NCBI GenBank assembly: GCA_036268875.1
Contig: DATATI010000001.1
Location: 1-64,000 of the forward strand
Source of the DNA: Polyangia bacterium
Lineage (GTDB): Bacteria > Myxococcota_A > Polyangia > Fen-1088
Direction: 5' to 3'
Length of the DNA: 64,000 nucleotides
Both the position numbers and the translations under genes were made by a program. How positions within the stretch are numbered: the first letter of the stretch is position 1; each line of letters opens with the position of its first letter. This document shows positions 29,661 through 39,044 of the stretch, one piece after another. The notes under the pieces are model-generated. The model was not told the DNA's origin. It made no database searches and saw only the letters and a list, made by a program, of their open reading frames with translations.

Positions 29661-30680
29661 ATGCGCGCCCTGCGGCTGACGCGCCCGGCGCCGATCGAGA
29701 CCGCGCCCTTGTCGTTGGTCGAAATCGAAACGCCCCCTCCGTCAGCCGGCCAGTTGTCGATCGCCGTCAAGGCCTGCGCTGTCTGCCGCACTGACCTGCA
29801 CGTCGTCGAAGGCGACCTGCCGGTTCGCCGCACGCCGATCATTCCGGGACACCAGATCGTCGGAGCGGTGACGGCGATCGGCGACGGCGTCGACGGCTTC
29901 TCCATCGGACAGCGAGTGGGGGTGGCCTGGTTGCACCGCACCTGCGGCGTCTGTCGCTTTTGCAAGAGCGGCCGCGAGAACCTGTGCGAGCAAGCGGCGT
30001 TCACGGGCTGGACCGAGGACGGCGGCTACGCCGATCACTGCCTGGCCGACGCGCGCTTTGTCTATCCGCTGCCGGACGGTTTTTCCGACCGCGACGCCGC
30101 TCCGCTTTTGTGCGCGGGGATCATCGGCTATCGCGCCTTACGCCTGACCGGGATCGAACGCTGGGCCGGGGCGCGCGTCGGCATCTACGGATTCGGCGCG
30201 GCCGGCCACGTGGCCATTCAATTGATGCGGGCGCGCGGCGCCGAGGTGTTCGTCTGCACGCGCGATCGAACCAAGCATCAGGCGCTGGCCGCCGAGCTGG
30301 GCGCGGCCTGGGTCGGCGACGCCGACGCGGCGCCACCGGCGGCGCTGGACGCGGCGATTATTTTCGCGCCGGCTGGCACGCTGGTGCCGGCGGCGCTGCG
30401 GGCCACCGATCGCGGCGGGGTGGTGGTTCTGGGCGGCATACACATGTCGCCGCTGCCATCCCTGCCGTACGATTTGCTGTACGGTGAACGCGTGCTGCGG
30501 ACGGTGGCCAACAACACGCGCGCCGACGGCCACGCCTTCCTGACCGAAGCGGCGCGCGTGCCGGTGCGAACCCACACCCAACTTTACCCGCTGGGCGAGG
30601 CCAACCAGGCGCTGCTGGCTTTGAAGAACGATGCGATCCGGGGTGCGGCCGTGCTGGTCGTGCCGCCCGCTTCGACCTGA
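29661..30680 (+). CDS. Zinc-dependent alcohol dehydrogenase
   Basis: This MDR-family oxidoreductase has 339 residues. Catalytic-zinc ligands appear in CAVCRTDLH and PGHQIVG, and the structural zinc is held by four Cys in CGVCRFCKSGRENLC. The Rossmann fold has GFGAAGHVA. The sequence is closest in style to the AdhP/AdhA-like 'alcohol dehydrogenase catalytic domain' group (WTEDGGYADHCLADARFVYPLPD). The ATG at 29661 opens the family N-terminus (MRALRLTRPAPIE); the frame is open far upstream, but that part is antisense to htrA. NAD(P) preference and substrate are not clear. Confidence 0.9.
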   Translation: MRALRLTRPAPIETAPLSLVEIETPPPSAGQLSIAVKACAVCRTDLHVVEGDLPVRRTPIIPGHQIVGAVTAIGDGVDGFSIGQRVGVAWLHRTCGVCRFCKSGRENLCEQAAFTGWTEDGGYADHCLADARFVYPLPDGFSDRDAAPLLCAGIIGYRALRLTGIERWAGARVGIYGFGAAGHVAIQLMRARGAEVFVCTRDRTKHQALAAELGAAWVGDADAAPPAALDAAIIFAPAGTLVPAALRATDRGGVVVLGGIHMSPLPSLPYDLLYGERVLRTVANNTRADGHAFLTEAARVPVRTHTQLYPLGEANQALLALKNDAIRGAAVLVVPPAST

Positions 30681-30695
30681 AAACGGGAGCTGGTG

Positions 30696-30974
30696 ATGGA
30701 CTGGAAGCTTTTGGTATCGGCGTTCGTCTCGGTGTTCGTCGCCGAGATAGGCGACAAGACGCAGCTGGCGACGCTGTCGATGGCGGCGGGCGGTCAATCG
30801 AAGTTGGCGGTGTTCCTGGGATCGGCGCTGGCCTTGTGCGCGACGTCGGCGATCGCCGTCCTGGCCGGGGGCCTGATCAGCCGGTACGTCTCGCCCCTGT
30901 GGTTGCGGCGCATCGCCGGCGCGGTGTTCATCGCCATGGGGTTGCTGTTTCTTCTCACCCGCGAAGGCGTTTGA
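30696..30974 (+). CDS. UPF0016 (GDT1/TMEM165) family transporter, half-size
   Basis: The 92-residue product has three hydrophobic segments and a single copy of the family motif EIGDKTQLATL (near residues 17-27). Full-length GDT1 proteins contain two such repeats and transport Mn2+ or Ca2+. A half-size member must dimerise or pair with a second half. No second copy is adjacent. GGGAG precedes the ATG by 6 bases. It follows the alcohol dehydrogenase gene by 15 bases. Confidence 0.85.
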   Translation: MDWKLLVSAFVSVFVAEIGDKTQLATLSMAAGGQSKLAVFLGSALALCATSAIAVLAGGLISRYVSPLWLRRIAGAVFIAMGLLFLLTREGV

Positions 30975-31105
30975 GGACCGAGCCGGCGCCGGCCGCGTCC
31001 CCACATCTCCGTACCATCCGACGCCCAGGCCGTGGGCTCGGCGTTCGCCGGCCCTTCAGAAGATCGGTCAAGTCGACGAATAGATAGCTAGACGGACGCC
31101 CCGGC
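30975..31105. other. Intergenic stretch, 131 bases
   Basis: The stretch holds a GC-rich run GCCGGCGCCGGC just after the UPF0016 gene but no terminator with a T tract. I see no clear promoter for the kinase gene downstream. Confidence 0.3.
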
Positions 31106-33103
31106 ATGGTCCCCAAACAAGTCACCCGCATCCGAGCGGCCGCTCCGCGTCTGTCCGACGCCAGCGCGCCGTCTATCATCGTGCCCGTCGGCACGCCTCC
31201 GAAAGCCGCCTTGCCTGCCGTGGGCTCGTACGAAATCTTGGGCGAGATCGGCGAAGGCGGCATGGGCAAGGTGTACCTGGGCCGCCACAAGCTGATCGGC
31301 CGAAAGGCCGCCATCAAGATCCTGAACCCGGAGATCGCCACCGACGCCGAGGTGGTCTCGCGCTTTTTCAACGAGGCGCGCGCGGTGAACGACATCCGCC
31401 ACCCCAACATCGTCGAGGTCACCGACTTCGGTCAGTTCGGCGACTTCCACTGCATCGTCATGGAGCTCCTGGAAGGCGAGACGCTGGCGGCGCGTCTTCT
31501 GCGGGCGCGCACGCTGGACGAAGCAACGGTCATCCGCGTCGCGCGCCAGGTGACGTCGGCGCTGGGCGCCGCGCACGATCGGGGCCTGGTTCACCGGGAC
31601 ATCAAGCCGGAGAATATTTTTCTTTGCAGCCATCCTGACTATCCCGACTTCGTGAAGGTGCTGGACTTCGGCATCGCCAAGCTCTTGGCCACCGAATCGG
31701 CGCTGGGCCATCACACCAAGACAGGCGCTGTGCTGGGCACGCCATCGTATATGTCGCCGGAGCAATGCCTGGGCGAAACCACGCTGGATCTGCGCAGCGA
31801 CGTGTACTCGCTGGGCATCGTGCTTTATCAGATGCTGACCGGCCAGGCGCCGTTCGCCGGCGAGACGCTGGGGCGGATGATCGTCTGCCACGTCAGCGAG
31901 GCGCCGGCGCCGCCGGTGGTGCTGAACCCGCGCGTGTCGCCGCTGATGAATCAGGTGGTACTGCGGACCCTGCAAAAGAAACCCAGTGATCGCTTCGCCA
32001 ACATGAAAGACCTGCGCGATGCGCTCGAGGCCGTGCCGCTGCAGCAAAGGGCGTCGATGCTGGCGCCCGCACCCGCCCGCACCGCGCCCGCGCCGCGCGT
32101 GATGCCCGCGCACAAGCCTTCAGCCGTCACGCCGTCGACGGCGGTGGTGGTGCGCCCAGCCGTGCCGACCGCTTCCGGCCCGACGATGACCGCCGCCGCG
32201 CCGCCGCGTCCGAGGGCACCCGACGCCGGCCGCGATTTCCCGAGCCGCCTGGTGGGCCTGGTGCAAGAACGTCTGAGCGCCGGCACCATCGATATTCCCG
32301 CGCTGCCGCCGGCCACCGTGCGCTGCATGGATCTGCTGCGCCGTTCGAACCTGGGGTTCGCGGAAGCGGCGCAGGTGATCGACAACGCCCCATCGCTGCG
32401 CTCGCGCATCATGCGGCTGGCCAACAGCGCGGCGTTTCCGAGCTTGATGCCGGCGACCACGCTGGAGATCGCCATCGCGCGCCTGGGCACCGAAGGCCTG
32501 CACACCGCGCTGGTGGAATTTTCTGCGCGCGAAACCCTGGCCGGCAAGCACGCGCGAGTGAAGGAGGCCTTTCGGCGAAGCTGGCCGCACGCGCTTGGCA
32601 CCGCCCTGATCGCCAGCCAGATCTGTCAGCACTTTGATCGCGAGGCGGACGCGCCGGCCGCGTACCTGAGCGGGATCCTCCACGACGCCGGCAAGCCGCT
32701 GGTGGGAACCCTGCTGCTGGAATTCGAGCAACAGCTGATCCGCGCCGGGAGCCGCAGCGTGCTCAGCGAGACGGCGTGGCTGGGCGCCATCGAGCGCTGC
32801 CACCGCGAGGCCGGCGCCCTGCTGGCGCGACGCTGGCAACTGGCGCCGGCGATTGCCGGCGCCATCGAAAACAGCGGCGCGTACGACGCCGCCGCTGGAC
32901 GCGCTCTTCCCAACGTCGCGCGGTTCTCCGAAGCGCTGGCCAACCGCCTGGGCCTGGCCGTCGGCCCCACCGACGCCGCCGAGATCGACGCCGTCTGTGC
33001 CGAGGGCCGTCGCCTGCTGAAGATCGACGATGGCACCGAACGAACGCTGTCGCACGGTTTGAAAGAGCGCGCCATCGCCTTGGCCGCGATCCGCGGCCAG
33101 TAA
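31106..33103 (+). CDS. Ser/Thr protein kinase fused to an HDOD domain
   Basis: The 665-residue product has a full PKN-type kinase domain (about residues 40-310) with GEGGMGKVY, AAIKIL, HRDIKPEN, KVLDFGIAK and GTPSYMSPEQ. An Ala/Pro-rich linker (about 315-385) follows, then an HDOD domain (about 388-590) with LPPATVRCMDLL, ANSAAFP, LGTEGL and LSGILHDAGKPL. HDOD domains are non-catalytic HD-GYP relatives found in signalling proteins. No membrane segment is seen, so it is cytoplasmic. The partner and signal are unknown. Confidence 0.92.
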   Translation: MVPKQVTRIRAAAPRLSDASAPSIIVPVGTPPKAALPAVGSYEILGEIGEGGMGKVYLGRHKLIGRKAAIKILNPEIATDAEVVSRFFNEARAVNDIRHPNIVEVTDFGQFGDFHCIVMELLEGETLAARLLRARTLDEATVIRVARQVTSALGAAHDRGLVHRDIKPENIFLCSHPDYPDFVKVLDFGIAKLLATESALGHHTKTGAVLGTPSYMSPEQCLGETTLDLRSDVYSLGIVLYQMLTGQAPFAGETLGRMIVCHVSEAPAPPVVLNPRVSPLMNQVVLRTLQKKPSDRFANMKDLRDALEAVPLQQRASMLAPAPARTAPAPRVMPAHKPSAVTPSTAVVVRPAVPTASGPTMTAAAPPRPRAPDAGRDFPSRLVGLVQERLSAGTIDIPALPPATVRCMDLLRRSNLGFAEAAQVIDNAPSLRSRIMRLANSAAFPSLMPATTLEIAIARLGTEGLHTALVEFSARETLAGKHARVKEAFRRSWPHALGTALIASQICQHFDREADAPAAYLSGILHDAGKPLVGTLLLEFEQQLIRAGSRSVLSETAWLGAIERCHREAGALLARRWQLAPAIAGAIENSGAYDAAAGRALPNVARFSEALANRLGLAVGPTDAAEIDAVCAEGRRLLKIDDGTERTLSHGLKERAIALAAIRGQ

Positions 33104-33125
33104 GCGCCCGCGCGCCGAGGCGCGT

Positions 33126-33902
33126 TCAGCGTCCTGCCAGATAGTCGGCGTAGCGCAGCGGCCGCATGCGGGAAAGCAAACGTCCGAGCACTCGTTTGAC
33201 GGCGCGTCGTTGCGAGGGTGGGTCGACGTCGACCGGGTGAACCGCGAGGCGGGTGTCGACGGCGGCCGAACGCGCTTGCAGGGCGGCGTAGATCGCCGTC
33301 GCCCGCGCTTCCAGCGCGCTCAGTGATCCCCAGCCAATCACCCGGCGGGCGCGCTTTTCGTCGCCGATGACGATGCCGTCGAACCGTTCGACGTAGTCAA
33401 AACCGGCAGCGGCCACCGCCCTCTCCGCCGCCGGCGACAGCAGCCAGGCGGGCGGTATGAAAGCGCGCGTGGCCGTCGCCAGCCCGGCCCGACGCAAGAT
33501 AGCCGCGCCTTCGTCCAGACGGCGGCGGGCGTCGCCCTCGTCGCAGAGAAAGAATTCACCCTGGCCGCGGGCGAACACGTGGGCGCGGGCGAATCCACCT
33601 GGTGTCCAGGCTCGCCCGATCATCTGATGAGTCAGCCCGTGCATCACCAGATCCACGCCAGCATCGGCGACGGTCCGCAGCCAGCGCACCGTCTCGGCGT
33701 GTTCGTCGACGCGCACCTTCCCTTCGTGAAACGGGATCACGAACGCCGTCAGCTGCCCCGGCTGCACGCCGGCATCGGCCAGCAGCGCGTAGGCCCGCTG
33801 ACACGCCTCCAGCGTCAGCGGCGAAACATCATGCAGCGAGATCAACAGCGCCGGCGGCGACGACGGCGCGCGCCCTAGGCCTGCTGCGTGAACGTCTTCC
33901 AT
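33126..33902 (-). CDS. DUF2334 polysaccharide deacetylase-like protein
   Basis: This 258-residue protein begins with LLISLHDVSPLTLEACQRAY and contains LVMHGLTHQMIG, both typical of the DUF2334 branch of NodB-fold deacetylases. HDV and HGxxH supply the expected metal ligands. RAFIPPAWLLS and RVIGWGS complete the family core. There is no signal peptide. The ATG at 33902 overlaps the end of the PHP-glycosyltransferase gene by 28 bases, which suggests co-expression and a role on the same glycan or glycolipid. Confidence 0.85.
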   Translation of the reverse strand: MEDVHAAGLGRAPSSPPALLISLHDVSPLTLEACQRAYALLADAGVQPGQLTAFVIPFHEGKVRVDEHAETVRWLRTVADAGVDLVMHGLTHQMIGRAWTPGGFARAHVFARGQGEFFLCDEGDARRRLDEGAAILRRAGLATATRAFIPPAWLLSPAAERAVAAAGFDYVERFDGIVIGDEKRARRVIGWGSLSALEARATAIYAALQARSAAVDTRLAVHPVDVDPPSQRRAVKRVLGRLLSRMRPLRYADYLAGR

Positions 33903-36250
33903 ATGCGGCTGAACGGAACTTCGTTCCAGCGGCGAATCATGGCGCGACGGCCGTTGATGCCCAGGTCCTCGGCGCGCTTGGGATCGTCCAGCATGCGGGC
34001 GATGGCGGCGGCCAGCGGTTGGGCGCCGAACTCGTAACATTCGGCGGACAGGCCGTGGGTGACGAATTCAGCGATGCAGGCATCGGCGGGGACCAGCACC
34101 GGCACGCCGCTGGACATGGCCTCCATGTTCACGAGGCCGAGGGTGTCCACCCGGCTGGCGAAAACGAACAGGCGCGCCGACGCATACAGCCGCTTGAGCG
34201 TGTCACCGCTTTGCAGTCCCACGAAGCGGACGAAGTCTTTGTTCTGGCAGGCGGTCTCAAGCATGCGGCGTTCCGGACCGTCGCCAGCGATGACCAGGAT
34301 CGGCGGCTCCTTGCGGTTTTGCAGGCGCGCCACCGCGTCCACCACCATGGGCAGGTTCTTCTCCTCGGAGATGCGCCCCACGCTCAGCACCACCGGCCGC
34401 GTTCCAACGTCCAGGTTCAACACCTCGAAGATGGCGCTTGATCGATGAACGGGCGAAAAATGATCGGGGTCGATGGTGACCGGCATCAGGGACAGCTTGT
34501 CGGGATTGACGCCCATGTCGATCAAACCATCGCGCGAGCCCTGGGAGAAGGCGAACACCCGATCGGGCCGCGAATAGAACCAGGCCAGGTACTTGCGCAC
34601 GGCCTGGGCCAGCATGGCGTTGCCGCCCAGTGGTTGCACCAACGCCGGCACCTCGGTGTGATAGCTGGCGGTCACCGGCAAGCGCAGCACCTTCGCCACC
34701 AGCAAGCCGACCACACCCATCGGCCCCGGCGTCGACAGCTCGATGTGGGAGATGCCGTGCTCCCACACCCAGCGAAGCGCATCGATCAGCGACGGGACGT
34801 AAAATCGGATGCGGTTGTAAAGCGGCAGCTGAAAGCTGGTCGACGAACGCAGCAGGTGAAAGCCGTGCAGCTCGTCGACGTGTTCGGGCAGCGGTCCACA
34901 GTGCGGGATCAGGACCTCGCGGCCTTCGGCGCGCGCTTGCTGGACGAATCGCTGGCACCAGGTCGAAACGCCGTCGACTTGCTCCAGCGAATCGCTGAAG
35001 ACGGCCAGGCGTTCCTTGCGCGGTGGCACCGGCCAGGCGGTCCACTGTTCCCACACCCGACGCACCGCCAGCTCTTGCTTGCCGAAGTGATCGGCGGCGA
35101 AGAACACCGGGGCCGCGCTGACCAGGCCGCCCGCCAGATCGCGGACCGCGCCGAAGATGCGGTACAGATCAAAATCAAACGCGCCCGAGACCAGCTCGTC
35201 CAGGGCGCGGTTCATGACCGTGTCGCTGAGCCGGGCGATGCCGTCGATGATGCGTGAGTCGTCCTCGTGTGACGGCAGCTCGGGCACCTCGAGGATGTCG
35301 AGTTCCTTGCCCACCGGCAGGCCTGCGCGCTCTGCGCCGGACAGCAAGCTGGCCAGAAAACCGGAGACGGCGTCGTTCTGGTCCGTCGATCCGGCGCGCC
35401 CCGCCACCACATCGATCATCTCCACAAAAGGATCGCGATAGTCGCGGCGGTCGACCTGCCGCTGCTTCAGGTGATGATAGGTCGTGTGCTGAACACACAG
35501 GGCCATCGCATCCAGGTGCGCCTGCCGGCCGATCACGCGCGCCTCACCAGCCAGGCAGCGCTCCAGAAATTGCGTAGGCGAAAGCCCGTCGCCATCGACC
35601 TCGGTGTGAACGCCGGCGGACCGACGGTTGACGTGATCGTCGGAGCCGCCGGTGAACGCCTTGCGGTGCGGCTGCCGGCCAAGCGGCGCGATCCCGTGCT
35701 TGGCCGCCAGCCGGGCCAGCTGCTGGGCATCGAGGCCGCGCAACAGCGCCGGAAGGTCATCCTCGATGCGCTCGTCGGTCAGTCCGTTGACTGTTTCCAG
35801 CGTCGGAAACAACAGCAAGACTTTCTCGAAAAGATCAGCGGTCAGTTTGAAGTTCGGACTCAGCAACGGGTGCGCCAGGCCGTGCGCGATCCGTTCGCCG
35901 TTCAAATACTCGGCAAGCCGATAGATGCTGCCGCGCCGTTCCTGGATCAGGCCGTGCTGATCGGGTGTGATGTTCCAGGCCAGCACGTGCATCACGCAGC
36001 CGGTTTCGGGAAAAACCGTGGTGATTTCCTCGGACAGAAAAAAATCCGGGCGATCCAGCAGCTTCAGCCCGCCATCGATTGTGTCATGGTCGGTCAGTGT
36101 CACCAGCGACATGCCCCGGGCCTTGCACAGATCGTACTGCTGCACAGGATCGGCGAAGCTCTCCGGGCACCCGAAGAACTTCGTGTACCACTCTTCGCTT
36201 CCCACCGACGCGCAAGAGTGGAGGTGGAGGTCGCAGCGCATGGCTTTCAT
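33875..36250 (-). CDS. PHP-domain / GT4 glycosyltransferase fusion
   Basis: The product has about 791 residues. The N-terminal PHP phosphoesterase domain has the usual metal motifs DLHLHSCAS, LTDHDTIDGG, AHPLLSP and GGSDDH. The C-terminal part (about 405-785) is a family-4 glycosyltransferase with the Rossmann start LAVFSDSLEQVDGVSTW, SYHTEVPALVQP, LSVGRISEEKNLP and the nucleotide-sugar motif EAMSSGVPVL. The region between (about 245-400) has no domain I recognise. The first ATG at 36277 has no ribosome-binding site; 36250 or 36241 also fits. It overlaps the DUF2334 gene. Probably cytoplasmic. Confidence 0.88.
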   Translation of the reverse strand: MKAMRCDLHLHSCASVGSEEWYTKFFGCPESFADPVQQYDLCKARGMSLVTLTDHDTIDGGLKLLDRPDFFLSEEITTVFPETGCVMHVLAWNITPDQHGLIQERRGSIYRLAEYLNGERIAHGLAHPLLSPNFKLTADLFEKVLLLFPTLETVNGLTDERIEDDLPALLRGLDAQQLARLAAKHGIAPLGRQPHRKAFTGGSDDHVNRRSAGVHTEVDGDGLSPTQFLERCLAGEARVIGRQAHLDAMALCVQHTTYHHLKQRQVDRRDYRDPFVEMIDVVAGRAGSTDQNDAVSGFLASLLSGAERAGLPVGKELDILEVPELPSHEDDSRIIDGIARLSDTVMNRALDELVSGAFDFDLYRIFGAVRDLAGGLVSAAPVFFAADHFGKQELAVRRVWEQWTAWPVPPRKERLAVFSDSLEQVDGVSTWCQRFVQQARAEGREVLIPHCGPLPEHVDELHGFHLLRSSTSFQLPLYNRIRFYVPSLIDALRWVWEHGISHIELSTPGPMGVVGLLVAKVLRLPVTASYHTEVPALVQPLGGNAMLAQAVRKYLAWFYSRPDRVFAFSQGSRDGLIDMGVNPDKLSLMPVTIDPDHFSPVHRSSAIFEVLNLDVGTRPVVLSVGRISEEKNLPMVVDAVARLQNRKEPPILVIAGDGPERRMLETACQNKDFVRFVGLQSGDTLKRLYASARLFVFASRVDTLGLVNMEAMSSGVPVLVPADACIAEFVTHGLSAECYEFGAQPLAAAIARMLDDPKRAEDLGINGRRAMIRRWNEVPFSRIWKTFTQQA

Positions 36251-36343
36251 CGACACGGCAGACGAGACTCTATACACCGAGATCCCCCCCTTCAGCTAAC
36301 TGCCGTGCAACTTCCGGGTCTGGTTGGCATCTTCTGGGGAGCG

Positions 36344-37624
36344 ATGGCGCAGGACGGCACCGGGGGCTGGGACGAGGCCCAGAAGTTTCCGGAAAGAGCA
36401 CCGATTGGATCTGACGTGGCTGCTTCATCGCCGGAGGCGTCCCTGGTGCTGGCGGCGACCGGGCCCACCGGCGCGCTGACACTGGCCCCCGCCGATCCGT
36501 ACGACTCGGCGCCGCTGCCGTTCGATCTGGTCCTGATGGGTGCTGGCCTCAACGTGGCCAGCCGATCGATCGCCCGGGCTTTGTTCGGCTGGAAACGATA
36601 CCCAGGCAAGGCCCAAGACATTTGCCGTGCGGTGATCGAAGATTGCTGGACCGGGGATTTCTTCGCTGGATCGACCGGGCACTTCAAACAGTTCTGGACC
36701 CGCGATCTGGCGATGTGTACGCCGGCGCTGTGCCGGATGGGGTTTCGCGATCGGGTGCTGCAGTCGTGGGCCTTCGGCCTGGACCGGTTCGCGCGCGCCG
36801 GCAAGATCACCACCACCATCTTCAACAGACGGTTCCCGCGCGACGTTTATGCTTACGCCTGTGATTCAGTTCCGATGACGTTGTTCGCCCTGCGCCACGT
36901 CGGCGCAAACGAACTCATCGTCCAGCACCGCGAGCTGCTGAGCCGGGAGATCCAGCGCTTTGCCGACACCGTGCTGGATCGCCAGCTTGGTCTGGCCCGC
37001 ACCGACGGCTATTTCTCCGGGCCGCGCGACTGCATGACCGGTCGTTCGACGGTGTTCGCCAACACGATGATCGCCCTTCTGGCGCGACTTCTGGAAAGCG
37101 AGCCGCTGCTGCCGAACCCGTTTGGCGGTATCGATGCCCGCGCGAATATGCTGCGCCACCACTGGACCGGCGACTTCTTCCGCGATTCGCTGTGCCGGCA
37201 AGACCCGTCGGGCGACGGCAACATCTGGCCGTATTTCTTCGAGGTCTTCACTGACAAAGACATGCGGCGGCGGTCGTTCGCCACCCTGGAGGCGCGCGGG
37301 TTCACCAAGCCGATCCCGCTGCGCTATTTCGAACGCCGCCTGCCAGAGAGCGAGCTGCCGATCCCCAAGATGTTCACGCCCAACTACCAGGGCGACCCCA
37401 GCTGGATGCAGCTGGCGCCGGTTTATTTGGCGCTGTTGGCCGACATCAATCGCCCCCAGATGCTGCAGCACCGAGACCGCATGGCGCAATTCATCGAACG
37501 TGACGGCAATTACCTCGAGCTCTACACGCCAGAGGGCAAGCCGTACAAAGGCCGCGCGATGATGTACTACGCCGACGAGGGCATGATCTGGGCGTCGATG
37601 TTCCTCGACCTTTACGACCGATAA
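36344..37624 (+). CDS. Six-hairpin glycosidase-like protein
   Basis: The 426-residue product shows motifs in the style of the (alpha/alpha)6 six-hairpin glycosidases: a FWTRDLAMC segment near residue 117, ACDSVPMTLFAL near 171, GNIWPYFFEVF near 292 and YADEGMIWASMF at the end. Such proteins (amylo-1,6-glucosidase, GH63 and GH100 relatives) hydrolyse glycosidic bonds; which linkage is not clear. The ATG at 36344 is chosen because the upstream open frame is antisense to the PHP-GT gene. It is divergent from that gene (93 bases from its start), which suggests a shared glycan pathway. Confidence 0.65.
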   Translation: MAQDGTGGWDEAQKFPERAPIGSDVAASSPEASLVLAATGPTGALTLAPADPYDSAPLPFDLVLMGAGLNVASRSIARALFGWKRYPGKAQDICRAVIEDCWTGDFFAGSTGHFKQFWTRDLAMCTPALCRMGFRDRVLQSWAFGLDRFARAGKITTTIFNRRFPRDVYAYACDSVPMTLFALRHVGANELIVQHRELLSREIQRFADTVLDRQLGLARTDGYFSGPRDCMTGRSTVFANTMIALLARLLESEPLLPNPFGGIDARANMLRHHWTGDFFRDSLCRQDPSGDGNIWPYFFEVFTDKDMRRRSFATLEARGFTKPIPLRYFERRLPESELPIPKMFTPNYQGDPSWMQLAPVYLALLADINRPQMLQHRDRMAQFIERDGNYLELYTPEGKPYKGRAMMYYADEGMIWASMFLDLYDR

Positions 37625-37670
37625 GGAACGAGCCCTGGCCAGGGCGGGTGGCCATCGTTAGATTGGGCCT

Positions 37671-39044
37671 ATGGCCATCGCCAGCGTGAACCCGGCAACG
37701 GGTGAGACCGTCCGCGTTTTTGAAGCGATCGACGACGACGAGCTGGAGCGCCGGCTGCAGCGGGCGGCGCGGGCGTTCGAATCGTGGCGGCAACGGACGC
37801 TCGACGATCGCTGCCTGATGCTGCGCCGGGCAGCGGAGCTGCTGGAGCAAGAGACGTCGACGTTTGCCCGGCTATGCACGACCGAGATGGGCAAGCCGCT
37901 CACCGCGGCCGAGCAAGAGGTGCAAAAATGCGCGGCCGGCTGTCGTTACTACGCCGCGCAGGCGGATCGCATCCTGGCCCCGCAGGTGGTGCGGGAAGGC
38001 AGCGGCGTCCTGGAACGGATCGAACTGCAGCCGCTCGGCGTGGTGTTGGCGGTGATGCCGTGGAATTTTCCTTACTGGCAGGTGATCCGCTTCGCCGCGC
38101 CGGCCTTGGCGGCGGGAAACGTGGCCCTGCTCAAGCACGCCTCCAACGTCCCGCAGTGCGCGCTGGCCCTGGAAGATCTGTTCCGCCGCGCCGGCGCGCC
38201 GGATGGTGTCTTCCAGACGCTGCTCGTCGGCGCGCGCGCCGTCGAGCGCATCATTGCCGACGACCGAGTGGCGGCGGTGACCCTGACCGGCAGCGAAGAC
38301 GCCGGTCGGCAGGTGGCCGCCGCGGCCGGCAAACACATCAAGAAAAGCGTACTGGAGCTGGGCGGCAGCGATCCGTTCATCGTCCTGCCCAGCGCCGACC
38401 TGGACGCCGCCGTCGAGACCGCGGTGAAGGCGCGCACGGTGAACACGGGTCAGTCGTGCATCGCCGCCAAACGGTTCATCGTCGCCGCCGGCGTCTACGA
38501 TCAATTCGTCCCCCGTTTTGTCGCCGCGATGCAAGCCTTGCGCGTCGGCGATCCGCTTTCGCCTGACACTCAGATCGGCCCGCTGGCCAGCGCAGCCGGC
38601 GTCGAAGCGATCGAGGATCAAGTCGCGCGCAGCGTTCGCGCGGGGGCGCGGCTTTTGACCGGCGGAAAGCGCATCGGCACGCGCGGAAACTTTTTTGCGC
38701 CGACCGTGCTGGGTGACGTGCCACCCGACGCGCCGGTGGCGCGCGAGGAAACCTTCGGCCCGGTGGCGGCGGTGTTCCGGGTGCCGTCTCTCGAGTCCGC
38801 CATCGCCCTGGCCAACAACACCAGCTTCGGCCTGGGCGCCGCCGCCTTCACCCGCGAACGATCGGAAGCGGAACGGCTGGCGCGCGAGCTGGCGGCGGGC
38901 AGCGTGTTCATCAACAGCATGGTGGTGTCCGATCCGCAGTTCCCCTTCGGCGGGGTCAAGCACTCGGGCTATGGGCGCGAGCTGGCCGACGTCGGCATGC
39001 GGGAGTTCGTCAACCTCAAGACCGTGCGCATGGCCGGGCTTTAG
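37671..39044 (+). CDS. Aldehyde dehydrogenase (succinate-semialdehyde dehydrogenase-like)
   Basis: The 457-residue NAD(P)-dependent enzyme has the ALDH motifs MPWNFPYWQ, LTGSEDAGRQV, the catalytic Glu in LELGGSDPFI, the catalytic Cys in NTGQSCIAAKRF and EETFGPV. The short N-terminus (MAIASVNPATGETV) and FPFGGVKHSGYGREL near the end are like GabD/Sad-type succinate-semialdehyde dehydrogenases. No gene for GABA metabolism is adjacent. Its stop overlaps the convergent MFS gene by 4 bases. Confidence 0.9.
   Translation: MAIASVNPATGETVRVFEAIDDDELERRLQRAARAFESWRQRTLDDRCLMLRRAAELLEQETSTFARLCTTEMGKPLTAAEQEVQKCAAGCRYYAAQADRILAPQVVREGSGVLERIELQPLGVVLAVMPWNFPYWQVIRFAAPALAAGNVALLKHASNVPQCALALEDLFRRAGAPDGVFQTLLVGARAVERIIADDRVAAVTLTGSEDAGRQVAAAAGKHIKKSVLELGGSDPFIVLPSADLDAAVETAVKARTVNTGQSCIAAKRFIVAAGVYDQFVPRFVAAMQALRVGDPLSPDTQIGPLASAAGVEAIEDQVARSVRAGARLLTGGKRIGTRGNFFAPTVLGDVPPDAPVAREETFGPVAAVFRVPSLESAIALANNTSFGLGAAAFTRERSEAERLARELAAGSVFINSMVVSDPQFPFGGVKHSGYGRELADVGMREFVNLKTVRMAGL

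Noticed and set aside
35471-36343. Extension of the six-hairpin protein upstream to 35471
   Set aside because: The stretch is antisense to the PHP-GT gene and does not resemble the family.
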